Of a DNA stretch of 29,513 nt, positions 15,329-22,001 are shown one piece after another; within the stretch, counting starts at the first letter, position 1, and the number at the start of each line of letters is the position of its first letter. The stretch is from JAAUTS01 sp038250235 (GTDB lineage Bacteria > Verrucomicrobiota > Verrucomicrobiia > Methylacidiphilales > JAAUTS01), in contig JBBSCO010000035.1 in assembly GCA_038250235.1 (NCBI GenBank), positions 1-29,513 of the forward strand, read 5' to 3'. A model generated the notes under the pieces. The model made no database searches, was not told the DNA's origin, and saw only the letters and a program-made list of their open reading frames with translations. Both the position numbers and the translations under genes were made by a program.

Positions 15329-16354
15329 TCAACGAAAAGAGCAGACGGTTTCGACAAGGGTCTGCACGTTTTCCACTTTGGCCTGAGGGGTCAGGCCGTG
15401 ACCGAGGTTGAAGATGTGTCCGTTCAGGCCGCGCATGGATTCGAGCAGTTCCAGACTGCGTTGATGGGTTTCTTCAGGGCTGCCTGCCATGATATCGGGG
15501 TTGAGGTTTCCCTGCACGGCAATACCGGAGGGCAGTTGTTTTTTCATTTGGGCCAGGTTAACGGTCCAGTCGTAGCTGATTATTTTGGCACCGGTCTGGA
15601 TAAGTTCCTCCGTCTGATGGGCGACACCCTTGGCAAACAGAATGATGGGAAAGTTGGAAGGCAGTGAAGCGATGATTTCATTGATCCAACATAGAGAGGC
15701 ATCACGATAATCTTTGTCCGGACATAGGGAGGCCCACGAGTCGAAGATCTGGATGGCATCGGCACCGGCATCGATCTGCATCTTGAGATAGTCGGTGCAG
15801 GCTTCGGTCAGAATGGCCATCAGCTGATTGAACAGCGGCCTGTCGTTGCGGAAAAGTCCGAGCACGGCCGGTTTTGCGGAAGGACTGCCCCCTTCGGTCA
15901 TATAAGCGGCCAGAGTCCAGGGTGAACCGCAGAAGCCGAGCAGGGCTTTGGAGTTCCCAATCTCTGAGCGCGTCCTTTGCAGGGCCAGGGCAACATACTC
16001 CAGTCGGTTGTGAGCACCTCTCGTTGTCAGCCGGATAATCTGCTCTTTGCTCTTCAGGGCATACTCCATCTCAATGCCGCCGGCTTCCTTGAATCGATAG
16101 GGCTGACCGAGCGCTTCAGGGATGACGAGGATGTCGGAAAAAATGATCGCAGCATCCAGTTCAAAACGGCGCAGGGGTTGTAGGGTTACTTCCGTGGCCA
16201 GTTCAGGAGTGCGCACCATTTCCACAAAGGAATATTTTTCTTTGAGTGCGCGGTATTCGGGTAAGTATCGGCCAGCCTGGCGCATCAGCCAGACGGGAGG
16301 GCGGTCAAGAGGTTGGCAAGCCACAGCCGCCAAAAAACGTTCACGGGAGGTCAT
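15329..16354 (-). CDS. hemE: Uroporphyrinogen decarboxylase
   Basis: A 341-residue enzyme from the ATG at 16354 that removes four acetate carboxyls from uroporphyrinogen III. Seen: RPPVWLMRQAGRYLPEYR at about residues 18-35 (the family signature, with the Arg residues that bind substrate), IIFSDILVIPEALG with the catalytic Asp, GFCGSPWTLAAYM, IQIFDSWAS and FNLGHGLTPQ near the end, all canonical. An in-frame GTG at 16369 would add five residues; MTSRERFLAA matches the usual family start better. It is 17 bp after the PIN-toxin stop, with no visible promoter in between, and directly joined to hemG, so it is probably transcribed with the toxin-antitoxin pair, from hemF, or both. Confidence 0.96.
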   Translation of the reverse strand: MTSRERFLAAVACQPLDRPPVWLMRQAGRYLPEYRALKEKYSFVEMVRTPELATEVTLQPLRRFELDAAIIFSDILVIPEALGQPYRFKEAGGIEMEYALKSKEQIIRLTTRGAHNRLEYVALALQRTRSEIGNSKALLGFCGSPWTLAAYMTEGGSPSAKPAVLGLFRNDRPLFNQLMAILTEACTDYLKMQIDAGADAIQIFDSWASLCPDKDYRDASLCWINEIIASLPSNFPIILFAKGVAHQTEELIQTGAKIISYDWTVNLAQMKKQLPSGIAVQGNLNPDIMAGSPEETHQRSLELLESMRGLNGHIFNLGHGLTPQAKVENVQTLVETVCSFR

Positions 16355-16371
16355 AGAATGAAGCTGCACGA

Positions 16372-16761
16372 CTAAGTTAATCGGAGAAAGTTTTTTGGCG
16401 AAAGAGCCACGATGGGAGATTTCCTGTAGTCCGACAGATTTCTGGTGACAATCATGTCAGCTTGCCAGGACAGGGCTGCGGCTACTTGAAAGGCGTCTTC
16501 CAAATCGGTCATGGGGAGGATCAAAGCCCTTTTAGCGTCATCCGTTCCTACAGAAGCCACTTCAACCAGTTTAAGAAGGTTGTTCACAAAAAGCCTGCCA
16601 CCACCTTTGAGTAGATAGGCGCAGTTGGTGAGCGAGTGCCAAGCAACGCAGGCCTGCCCCCCTGCTTCCACCCACTGAAGAACGGCAACACTGTCCACAA
16701 GGTGGTTTTCCCTGCCTAAGGCGACATCCAACAGAATGTCCGTATCTATGAGTATCTTCAC
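16372..16761 (-). CDS. PIN-domain toxin (VapC-like ribonuclease)
   Basis: A 129-residue PIN-domain protein. Seen: ILIDTDILLD with Asp6 (first metal-binding acidic residue), DLEDAFQ at 86-92 (Asp86/Glu88/Asp89), and DMIVTRNLSDY with Asp102, completing the Mg-binding acidic cluster of PIN nucleases. The internal WHSLTNCAYLL corresponds to the segment that in one PIN subgroup (PIN_3-like) lacks the usual Glu. It overlaps the upstream antitoxin by ATGA, the standard arrangement for a type II pair. As a family VapC enzymes cleave tRNA or rRNA; the target here is unknown. It interrupts the hem gene run. All catalytic residues are present, so it should be active. Confidence 0.88.
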   Translation of the reverse strand: MKILIDTDILLDVALGRENHLVDSVAVLQWVEAGGQACVAWHSLTNCAYLLKGGGRLFVNNLLKLVEVASVGTDDAKRALILPMTDLEDAFQVAAALSWQADMIVTRNLSDYRKSPIVALSPKNFLRLT

Positions 16762-16997
16762 TTGGTCAGATACTTGGATTTCAGGGAATCGTAGAGTGGA
16801 TCTGTCCCGGCGACGGAGTTGCGAAGGGAGCCGCTGCCGATCATTTGTTGAAGAATACGATGCTCATTCATCTCAGAATTGGCGGATTGCAGTAAGGATT
16901 CGATCAATGCCGAAAGAGAAGTCCGTTTTTTTTTGGCCGTCTTTTGAGCAAGGTCATGAACAAGAGGATCCAGGCTGATGGTGATATGCTTCTTCAT
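16758..16997 (-). CDS. RHH-type antitoxin partner of the PIN toxin
   Basis: A 79-residue protein. The N-terminal ITISLDPLVHDLAQKTAKKK followed by RTSLSALIESLL has the strand-helix-helix pattern of a ribbon-helix-helix DNA-binding domain, as in DUF6364-like antitoxins; the charged C-terminal 35 residues (SLRNSVAGTDPLYDSLKSKYL) are the likely toxin-wrapping tail. The ATG at 16997 lies immediately beside a 10-bp inverted repeat and only 8 bp from a good -10 box, so the pair is probably autoregulated and the transcript leaderless. The toxin gene overlaps its stop by ATGA. Confidence 0.85.
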   Translation of the reverse strand: MKKHITISLDPLVHDLAQKTAKKKRTSLSALIESLLQSANSEMNEHRILQQMIGSGSLRNSVAGTDPLYDSLKSKYLTK

Positions 16998-17045
16998 CTG
17001 TATGTATTCTATTTTAGATCATACATACAGTCAAGATGTGATCTA
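16998..17045 (-). promoter_or_regulatory. Toxin-antitoxin promoter with two palindromic operators, probably leaderless
   Basis: On the - strand a TTGACT (-35, 17034-17029) and TAGAAT (-10, 17011-17006) are separated by exactly 17 bp. A perfect 10-bp inverted repeat (CTGTATGTAT at 16998-17007, ATACATACAG at 17021-17030) overlaps the -10, and a second perfect 7-bp repeat (TAGATCA at 17015-17021, TGATCTA at 17039-17045) overlaps the -35 and spacer. RHH antitoxins bind such repeats. The start codon begins 8 bp after the -10, where the transcript itself should start. Confidence 0.75.
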
Positions 17046-17098
17046 TTTGTATCTATGAGCGACCAATTTCCAGGACTCTGAACTGAAAACTAACATGC

Positions 17099-18010
17099 TT
17101 AGAACAGCCAATCCCCTGGTTTGAGGTAATGGTCATAAAGTTCTGCTTCCGGGCTGCCTGGTTCGGGTTTCCAATCGTAGACCCAGGACGCAAGCGGTGG
17201 CAGGGACATGAGAATGGATTCCGTGCGGCCTCCTGATTGCAGCCCGAAGAGTGTGCCCCGGTCGTAAACAAGATTGAATTCGACATAGCGTCCGCGACGG
17301 TAAAGTTGGAAGTTCCGTTCACGTTCCGCAAAAGGAGTATTTTTTCTTTTTATAACAATTGGAAAATAGGCATCGGGAAAGGAGTTCCCGACACTTTGTA
17401 GGAGTCTGAAGCAGGTATCGAAATCCCAACGGTTGAGATCGTCGAAGAACAGGCCGCCGACTCCACGCGTTTCGTTGCGGTGTTTCAGAAAAAAATAACG
17501 GTCGCACCAGGATTTGAATTCGGGGTAAATCTCTATCCCGAAAGGATCACAAGCGGTCTTGGCCCCGCGATGCCAGTGGAGCACGTCTTCGGGGAAGGGG
17601 TAGAAGGGAGTCAGATCGTAGCCTCCGCCAAACCACCAAACCGGTTCTGCGCCCTCCTTCTGGGCCGTGAAGAAGCGCACATTGAGGTGGGTCGTGGGCA
17701 CGTAAGGATTCAGCGGGTGAAAAACCAGAGAGACTCCCATGGCTTCGAAAGTCCGTCCGGCCAGTTCCGGGCGATGGGCTGTGGCGGAGGGGGGTAGATT
17801 GTTTCCCGTGACATGGGAGAGTCCGACGCCGGCCTTTTCAAAAACAGCACCGTCACTGAGAATGCGGGAAATGCCGCCGCCACCTTCCTCCCGGGTCCAT
17901 GTATCGCTGGTGAAGGTGGCCATGCCGTCCAGGGTCTCGATCTCCTTGCAGATCCTGTTTTGCAGATCCCTGAGGTAGCCCAGAACGGATATAGTTTGGT
18001 TGGAGGACAT
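17099..18010 (-). CDS. hemF: Oxygen-dependent coproporphyrinogen III oxidase
   Basis: A 303-residue HemF enzyme that decarboxylates coproporphyrinogen III to protoporphyrinogen IX using O2, without a radical-SAM cofactor. Seen: VFHPLNPYVPTTHLNVRFF at about 96-114 (conserved His98 and His108), WWFGGGYDLTPFYP at 125-138, and KHRNETRGVGGLFFDDL at about 175-192, the family signature with a conserved His. The C-terminal YVEFNLVYDRGTLFGLQSGGRTESILMSLPP is also canonical. Length is normal. It is the first gene of the - strand hem run; 101 bp and the toxin-antitoxin promoter separate it from the next gene. Its 5' region (18011-18117) is shared with divergent hemH. It points to an aerobic lifestyle. 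Confidence 0.97.
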   Translation of the reverse strand: MSSNQTISVLGYLRDLQNRICKEIETLDGMATFTSDTWTREEGGGGISRILSDGAVFEKAGVGLSHVTGNNLPPSATAHRPELAGRTFEAMGVSLVFHPLNPYVPTTHLNVRFFTAQKEGAEPVWWFGGGYDLTPFYPFPEDVLHWHRGAKTACDPFGIEIYPEFKSWCDRYFFLKHRNETRGVGGLFFDDLNRWDFDTCFRLLQSVGNSFPDAYFPIVIKRKNTPFAERERNFQLYRRGRYVEFNLVYDRGTLFGLQSGGRTESILMSLPPLASWVYDWKPEPGSPEAELYDHYLKPGDWLF

Positions 18011-18117
18011 CGCCCCGAACAGTAAATCAGGGCAAAGAACTTGGCTACTTTGAAATTAGGACACTCCTTATGGCTGCACAGGCTTGCAATAGGGGCTTTC
18101 CCTTTTAGCTTCTCAGC

Positions 18118-19152
18118 ATGTCCTTACGCCGTGCGGTTTTATTGGTCAATCTGGGTTCGCCCAAGTCCACTTCGATTTGGGACGTAAGATCCTACCTTAA
18201 TGAGTTCCTTATGGACAGCCGGGTGATTGACTATCCTTGGATACTCAGGCGCCTGATTGTGGGTCTTTTTGTGCTGCCGTTGCGGCCCTACAAAACTGCC
18301 GCAGCTTACAAACGTGTCTGGACAGATGAAGGAGCGCCCCTTCTGCTGGCGAGCCGCCAATTACAAAAAGCTTTGGCAGAAAAAATCACCCTGCCGGTGG
18401 GTCTGGGGATGCGTTATGGGACGCCCTCCATCCGCGAGGCTTTGGAGAAGATAAGACGGGAGCAGGAGGGAAAAATCGATGAGGTTCTGCTGGTTCCTCT
18501 TTATCCCCACTATGCCATGTCTTCCTATGAATCGGTGGTGGTCAAAGCCCGCGAAGAATTCGACAAAATGGAATGGCCTGTGACCTTGAGCATACTTCCT
18601 CCTTTTTATAAGGATCCGCTCTATCTCAAAGCTTTGGAGGAGTCGATCAGGCCCCATCTTCAAGAGCCTTACGACCATGTGCTTTTCAGCTATCATGGAA
18701 TTCCGGAACGGCACCTGAAAAAGGGTGATTGCACCAAGGCCCATTGTGCGATTCGGGATAACTGTTGTGAGGTTCCCTCAGCCATCCATTCCATTTGCTA
18801 TCGCCATCAATCCGTGGAAACGACCCGGATGATGGGGGAACGGTTGGGAATTCCCCCGGGCAAGTTCTCGTCATCTTTTCAATCCCGCTTCGGCAAAGAG
18901 GTTTGGTGTGAACCTTACACGGATGAAGAATTGGAACGATTGGCCAAATCCGGAACCAAGAGACTGGTGATTCTATGCCCCGCTTTTGTTTCTGATTGTC
19001 TCGAAACACTCGAAGAAATAGGCATGGAGGGAAAACATATCTTTGAAGAACACGGGGGCGACCATTACACCCTTGTGCCTTGTTTGAATACGAATCCGCT
19101 TTTTGTGGACGCCCTGGCTGAGTGGTCGATGAATTTCAATCGAGTCCGATAA
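18118..19152 (+). CDS. hemH: Ferrochelatase
   Basis: A 344-residue ferrochelatase inserting Fe2+ into the porphyrin. Seen: VLLVNLGSP at residues 7-15, FSYHGIPERHLKKGD with the catalytic His193, and CPAFVSDCLETLEEI with the catalytic Glu297. A cysteine-rich stretch directly after the His motif holds Cys205, Cys210, Cys216, Cys217 and Cys227, more than the cluster-free B. subtilis type needs, and could bind an iron-sulfur cluster or zinc. The start is the ATG at 18118; no Shine-Dalgarno is obvious. It is divergent from hemF across 107 bp and is followed at once by a hairpin terminator, so it is monocistronic. Confidence 0.96.
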   Translation: MSLRRAVLLVNLGSPKSTSIWDVRSYLNEFLMDSRVIDYPWILRRLIVGLFVLPLRPYKTAAAYKRVWTDEGAPLLLASRQLQKALAEKITLPVGLGMRYGTPSIREALEKIRREQEGKIDEVLLVPLYPHYAMSSYESVVVKAREEFDKMEWPVTLSILPPFYKDPLYLKALEESIRPHLQEPYDHVLFSYHGIPERHLKKGDCTKAHCAIRDNCCEVPSAIHSICYRHQSVETTRMMGERLGIPPGKFSSSFQSRFGKEVWCEPYTDEELERLAKSGTKRLVILCPAFVSDCLETLEEIGMEGKHIFEEHGGDHYTLVPCLNTNPLFVDALAEWSMNFNRVR

Positions 19153-19153
19153 A

Positions 19154-19187
19154 AAAAGCACCGGACTGGTCGATGTCCGATGCTTTT
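19154..19187. terminator. Bidirectional rho-independent terminator between hemH and the DUF892 gene
   Basis: AAAAGCACCGGAC (19154-19166) and GTCCGATGCTTTT (19175-19187) form a 13-bp stem with one C/A mismatch on the + strand, which becomes a U/G wobble on the - strand. The T run is on the descending arm and, because the stem is A/T-ended on both sides, it can terminate both convergent genes. Confidence 0.75.
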
Positions 19188-19206
19188 GATCGAGGAAAGG
19201 TAAGGC

Positions 19207-19713
19207 CTACTCCTTTGTTATGAGTTCCTTAGCTTCGACATTGATATCCTCGGAAAGCAAAGTGAGGGCCTTGTTGGCTTCTCCTTCTTCCTCGAGTGTT
19301 TCCTGGAGGATGTCGGCGACTTCATCCAGGTCGAGCAGTTTGGCGAACGTGCGTACGGTGCCATAACCCGCAATTTCGTAATGCTCCACTTTCTGGGCGG
19401 CACAGATCAAGGCGGCGTCCTTTACGCAGTCTTCTGCTTTTTCTTTGATGGTTTCTTCACCTTCTTCGATGAGACCTTTCATGGCCTTGCAGGTTTTGCC
19501 CTTGGGAGAGCTTTCCAGCAATTCCATCACTGACTCCAGACGTTCCACGTGGACTTTGGTCTGTTCTAGGTGTGAGGTGAATTCTTTTTTCAATTCCGGA
19601 GAACAGGCGGCTTTGGCCATTTTTGGTAAAGCTTTGACCAGTTGTGTTTCAGCGCTGTAGAGATCTTTGAGTTCTTCGATCAGCAAGTCATGTAATGTAT
19701 TCAGTTTTGACAT
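19207..19713 (-). CDS. DUF892 / YciF-like ferritin-like stress protein
   Basis: A 168-residue protein of the DUF892 group, four-helix ferritin-like proteins linked in enterobacteria to the general stress response. Seen: LHDLLIEELKDLYSAETQLVKALPKMAKAA at residues 7-36, the family opening with the ExxDxYxAE metal-binding pattern, HLEQTKVHVERLE (helix 2 Glu/His), and KVEHYEIAGYGTVRTFAKLL (ExxHYE helix 3), then EEEGEANKAL in helix 4. No signal peptide. AAAGGAAC upstream of the ATG at 19713 is one of the few good Shine-Dalgarno sequences in this window. A sigma-54-like promoter lies about 50 bp upstream of the start. Function in metal or oxidant handling is inferred from the fold. Confidence 0.9.
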   Translation of the reverse strand: MSKLNTLHDLLIEELKDLYSAETQLVKALPKMAKAACSPELKKEFTSHLEQTKVHVERLESVMELLESSPKGKTCKAMKGLIEEGEETIKEKAEDCVKDAALICAAQKVEHYEIAGYGTVRTFAKLLDLDEVADILQETLEEEGEANKALTLLSEDINVEAKELITKE

Positions 19714-19761
19714 AAGGTTCCTTTGTGTTGGTTGAGGTTGTTGAATCTGCCCGTCTCATTT

Positions 19762-19777
19762 AGCAAAAGTATTGCCA
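19762..19777 (-). promoter_or_regulatory. Sigma-54-type (-24/-12) promoter of the DUF892 gene
   Basis: Read on the - strand the sequence is TGGCAATACTTTTGCT: GG and GC are separated by exactly 10 bases, and it differs from the TGGCAC-N5-TTGCT consensus at one position. The expected transcript start, about 12 bases further on, leaves a leader of about 40 bases to the ATG at 19713. No enhancer site was identified. Confidence 0.5.
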
Positions 19778-20076
19778 GATATGTTTGGCTAGTCACAAGT
19801 TGATGTATCTGAGCCTGTTGTAAATTCGTTACACCAATTGGAGTATAAGATAACCCTGCAAGATGCAGGAAAGTCGCAACGCCCGGGCTGTATTATGCCA
19901 CTTCCATGGACAAATACGGTGTGCTCTCGGTCAGGCGTTGTTTGAAAGAATGATAGATTCCACCAGGCTTTCCAAAGTGGCATTACCTGCCTGGCAATGT
20001 ACAGGTGGGTGATAGTGCTCGAGACATTGCGAACTTTGCTTGGCCAAAGCCGACGTTTGTGGGATAAAACCCCACG

Positions 20077-20298
20077 ATCCTTATTCTTGACTCGAGACGA
20101 AGGTTGACCCTGCCCGTATCTTTGGTAATTGGCGAATCGGGGGATGATTTCGAGGCGGATTTTGACGCGGAAGAAGATGCGGTAGTTTCCCGCAGGCTGG
20201 CCAAAGGCAAGGATTGGCTGGAACATTTGACGGGTGCGCTGCAAGGTCGTATTTACGGGTTTAATGTTTCCGCGGCCCATGTGTGGGCTGATCATTAA
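20077..20298 (+). pseudogene. Remnant of an AbrB/MazE-like antitoxin gene
   Basis: The + strand reads ILDSRRRLTLPVSL, then GDDFEADFDAEEDAVVSRRLA and DWLEHL, in frame to a TAA at 20296-20298. This matches the swapped-hairpin AbrB-type antitoxin pattern LDSRRRLTLP...GDxFEA..D.EEDAVxxRRLA..xDWLxxL. There is no ATG or GTG ahead of the motif: the frame is closed by a TAA at 20065-20067 and the first standard start is a TTG inside the motif at 20104. The C-terminus after DWLEHL is also atypical. It is therefore probably a dead gene. Between the DUF892 promoter and this remnant (about 19778-20076) I see nothing recognisable. Confidence 0.6.
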
Positions 20299-20366
20299 TG
20301 GACTTTGGAAACTGCAGGTAAGCGCATGCCTGTCGAGGGCAGCTACCTTGCTGCCCCGCCCGCCGT

Positions 20367-20453
20367 TACAACCTGATTATTGTCACCGGGAACGAAAAAA
20401 ATTTTAGGCGTCCGGGCTTGAAGACCTTTAAACTTTTTTTGGAAACCAAGTAA
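20367..20453 (+). pseudogene. Remnant of a PIN-domain toxin (VapC-like C-terminus)
   Basis: In one + frame the sequence reads YNLIIVTGNEKNFRR, PGLKTFKLFLETK and then stops at 20451-20453. The core LxxVTxNxxxF..xxGLK is the typical last strand and tail of VapC toxins (fourth acidic/Asn region). The rest of the PIN domain is missing: the frame is closed by a TAA at 20319-20321. It lies 68 bp after the antitoxin remnant, on the same strand and in the right order for a type II pair, so both are probably one decayed module with an internal deletion. Confidence 0.55.
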
Positions 20454-20501
20454 ATTTTTGGAGAAGAATTCTTGATCGTTAAAACCTGGTTCGTAAACGC
20501 G

Positions 20502-21965
20502 CTAAACAAGCAGACTTTTGGTTAACGACTCTAGAGTGGCTTCGGAAGCCTCGGCATGGATGGGTAAATGATAATGGCGGAGGGTGGTGGATGTTTGGGG
20601 ACCGATACTGGCCGTCCGCAGATTGGCTGGTAGAGGACCAGGCGCCATGGCCATAAAGGATTCGACTGCTGAAGAGCTGCAAAAAAGAATCCAGTCGGCG
20701 TCCTGATGTTGCTTCCAAATTTCGCAGGCTTTGGGATCGGGTGATGTTTCGTAAATCTCAAGGCGCTCGACGCTACAGCCTTTTTCTTTTAAACCATTTT
20801 CGATGGCCTGGCCTGCTTTTTTCCCGCAGGGGAAAAGCACCTTCAGCCCGGCAGTTTTGTCAGGCCACTCTGTGGTGAGAGTCAGAGCGTCAAATCGCGA
20901 AGGGATGAAGTCTGTTTTGAGGTGCCACTTGGTAAGCTCATCTGCTGTAGCCTGGCCAACAACGGCAAACTTGCAGGAGCCCAGCTTCCGTAAATCCTCC
21001 TGCTGACACAGTTGGGTCAGGAAGTAGTTGACCGCATTCGGGCTGGTGAAGACGATCCATGGGTAGGCATCCACGTGGGAAATAGGAAACTGGAAACTGG
21101 AAATTTTAATGAGGGGCATTTCCACGACGCGGGCTCCCTGATCTTCCAGTAAAGAGCGCAAGGCGCTGTTTTGAGAGCGGGTGCGTGTGAGTAGGATTTT
21201 CTTTCCCAGAAGAGGTTTCCTTGAAAACCACGGGATCTGATCATGGAGTCCGGCCACATGACCTATCACGATGATGGCGGGAGCCCCAAGTCCGGCCTTT
21301 TTGACTTTGGCTGGTAGTTGGGAAAGGGTGGCTAAAAGACTTTGCTGGCGGGAATCGCATCCCCACTGGATGAAGGCTGCCGGGGTTGTTTTGTCCATGC
21401 CGTGATGGATCAGGCTGGTGGCGATATTGGGCAGATTTTTCACGCCCATATAGATGACAATGGTGCCACCCAGCCTGGCCAGGGAGGCCCAGTCGGTCTC
21501 GCCGCTTTCCTTGGGGCATTCGTGACCGGTGACAAAAGTAACCGATGTGGAATGTTCCCGGTGGGTCAGGGGGATGCCCGCGTAGGAAGGAACTGCAATA
21601 CCCGAAGTAACTCCGGGAACAATTTCATAGGCTATTCCCGCCTGCGTCAGGGCTTCGGCTTCCTCGCCCCCACGTCCAAAGATGAAAGGATCACCGCCTT
21701 TTAACCGGACGACAGCCTTTTTTTCAACACACCGTTCAATGAGCAGGGCGTTGATGTCGGCCTGTTTCATGACATGCTTATTGGCCCTTTTCCCTGCGTA
21801 AACGAGCTCTGCCGAATCCTTCGTCCATTCAAGAATTTTTTCGCTAACCAAGCTGTCGTAAACCACAACGTCCGCTTGTTCCAGCAGTTCTTTGGCCCGT
21901 AAAGTAACCAGACCGGGATCACCGGGTCCGCCGCCAACGAGATAACAGGTTCCTTTGCGGATCAT
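20502..21965 (-). CDS. cobA-hemD: CobA-HemD fusion: uroporphyrinogen-III C-methyltransferase / uroporphyrinogen-III synthase
   Basis: A 487-residue two-domain protein. Residues 1 to about 245 are the SAM-dependent methyltransferase: YLVGGGPGDPGLVTLRA at 8-24, LKGGDPFIFGRGGEE at 88-102, VPGVTSGIAVPSYAGIPLTHR and QWGCDSRQQS. It makes precorrin-2 for siroheme or cobalamin. Residues about 252-487 are HemD, which closes hydroxymethylbilane to uroporphyrinogen III: KKILLTRTRSQNSALRSLL, WIVFTSPNAVNYF and DWILFCSSSAVESF. The fusion puts the branch-point enzymes on one chain, as in several other bacteria. It lies 36 bp after hemC and is probably co-transcribed. A heptamer micro-repeat encodes residues 288-294 inside the HemD domain. 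Confidence 0.93.
   Translation of the reverse strand: MIRKGTCYLVGGGPGDPGLVTLRAKELLEQADVVVYDSLVSEKILEWTKDSAELVYAGKRANKHVMKQADINALLIERCVEKKAVVRLKGGDPFIFGRGGEEAEALTQAGIAYEIVPGVTSGIAVPSYAGIPLTHREHSTSVTFVTGHECPKESGETDWASLARLGGTIVIYMGVKNLPNIATSLIHHGMDKTTPAAFIQWGCDSRQQSLLATLSQLPAKVKKAGLGAPAIIVIGHVAGLHDQIPWFSRKPLLGKKILLTRTRSQNSALRSLLEDQGARVVEMPLIKISSFQFPISHVDAYPWIVFTSPNAVNYFLTQLCQQEDLRKLGSCKFAVVGQATADELTKWHLKTDFIPSRFDALTLTTEWPDKTAGLKVLFPCGKKAGQAIENGLKEKGCSVERLEIYETSPDPKACEIWKQHQDADWILFCSSSAVESFMAMAPGPLPANLRTASIGPQTSTTLRHYHLPIHAEASEATLESLTKSLLV
21083..21103 (-). repeat. Heptameric repeat (CTGGAAA type, 3 imperfect copies) inside hemD
   Basis: TAGGAAA, CTGGAAA, CTGGAAA are read on the + strand at 21083-21089, 21090-21096 and 21097-21103. 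The unit is close to the CAGAAAA heptamer at the hemG start. It codes on the - strand for SSFQFP at about residues 289-294 of the fusion protein. Three units add 21 bp, so the frame is kept. Confidence 0.7.
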
Positions 21966-22001
21966 AAAAGCACGTTCAGGCAGGACGGAAAAATAAATAG
22001 T

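Noticed and set aside
19849..19867. Small hairpin CCTGCA/TGCAGG in the gene-free stretch
   Set aside because: Only six base pairs, no T run and no flanking gene end; not convincing as a terminator.
19789..20295. Open frame of 168 codons on the - strand between the DUF892 gene and cobA-hemD
   Set aside because: Its complement contains the recognisable AbrB-like antitoxin remnant on the + strand, and the - strand protein has no motif.
20338..20356. Hairpin GGGCAGC/GCTGCCC after the antitoxin remnant
   Set aside because: Strong short stem but no following T run and it lies inside the decayed toxin region; no function can be supported.
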